A stretch of 64,000 bases of DNA, from assembly GCA_964035545.1 (NCBI GenBank), contig OZ037771.1, positions 10,889,480 to 10,953,479 of the forward strand, in the 5' to 3' direction. Numbering within the stretch: position 1 is the stretch's first letter; the number at the start of each line of letters is the position of its first letter. The position numbers and the translations under genes were made by a program. Below the pieces are notes generated by a model. It did not search any database. It saw only the letters and a program-made list of their open reading frames with translations, and was not told where the DNA came from. The DNA is from Bugula neritina. Taxonomy: Eukaryota; Bryozoa; Gymnolaemata; Cheilostomatida; Bugulidae. This document shows positions 63,454-64,000 of this stretch, in pieces.

Positions 63454-64000
63454 CTAAAAGTGTTCATAGTTTCTGTTAGACTGGCTATGCTGGCCCCACA
63501 AATATACAGCATCATGCAGATGTATACCACAGTATTCCTGACTGTAGACTATGTTGTGAAAGTAACCGTGCAAAATGGTGAATCCGGGGAGTTGAACTAA
63601 AAAGCAAAATCTGCATTATATAAAACTGTGCAAATCACATGACCATGCATTCTATGGGAAATCTAGCTGGAATTATGCAATTTGGAACTTGGTGGGCCTA
63701 CTTAGACTTAGTTATTTGAATTTAGTATTTTTCCCTACACAAGTTTAAAGTACTTTTTGTGTAACACCCAACTAGACAATGATGAAGGCAGTAGCTCTTG
63801 AATAACTACTTGGCAATATGCCAGGAGACAGCTGCTTGAGGAAAACTCTCACATACCAAACCCACCCTCCTCTTCGCCCCCTCCTCTCCCTACACTCTCC
63901 CCCCTCACCATCCACCCCGCCCCACCCTCCTCTCAGCCCTACCCTTCACCCTGCCCAGCCCCTTTAAATGAGGCCAGTACTACTTTACTACAGTAAGCAT
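63454..64000. other. Intronic sequence at the right edge of the window, ending in a C/T-rich tract
   Basis: Presumably intron of SAMHD1 upstream of its first visible exon. About 63860-63965 is a C/T-rich, G-poor tract (CCACCCTCCTCTTCGCCCCC and similar), unlike the AT-rich surroundings. No exon is recognised. Confidence 0.6.

Overview
This is an AT-rich piece of an animal nuclear genome. The protein-coding signal is split into short exons with GT..AG junctions and matching reading phases. The gene families (VEGF/PDGF growth factor, BarH-type homeobox, ABHD16A, PHPT1, SAMHD1) are metazoan. The long introns, many unrelated minisatellites and a Mag/SURL-like Gypsy element fit an invertebrate such as a lophotrochozoan, but the species cannot be fixed from the sequence. 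I built the gene models by eye from conserved protein segments, splice sites and phase agreement.

Layout. 258-5292 (-): start of a gene for a secreted protein of unknown function; its 3' end lies left of the window. 5293-12531: gene-poor, with a (TA)n tract and SINE-like pieces. 12532-22697 (+): complete VEGF/PDGF-family growth factor in seven coding exons. One intron holds a 3.6 kb element with inverted ends and another is almost entirely a 15-bp minisatellite. 25711-27152 (+): BarH-like homeobox gene, 3' three coding exons. 29107-41552 (-): complete ABHD16A-like lipase in 14 coding exons. Two of its introns are almost wholly simple or tandem repeat and one carries a 2.9 kb inverted-repeat element. 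43408-54889: about 240 copies of a 29-bp satellite, interrupted by a full-length, very young Gypsy retrotransposon at 45616-50168. 55058-57739 (+): complete PHPT1, whose first intron looks like a GC-AG intron. 59330-63453 (-): last six coding exons of SAMHD1; the 5' part, including the HD active site, lies right of the window.

Nothing suggests that the host genes work in one pathway. Neighbouring genes are unrelated and simply share a repeat-rich region. The points most worth following are the replaced catalytic histidine and shortened tail of the ABHD16A-like protein, the methionine-rich segment of the VEGF-like precursor, the Gypsy insertion with identical LTRs inside a satellite, two transposon-like inverted-repeat elements with TA target sites (one enclosing a membrane-protein-like frame), and introns built almost entirely of tandem repeats. 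I found no defence system, CRISPR array or other multi-gene cassette.
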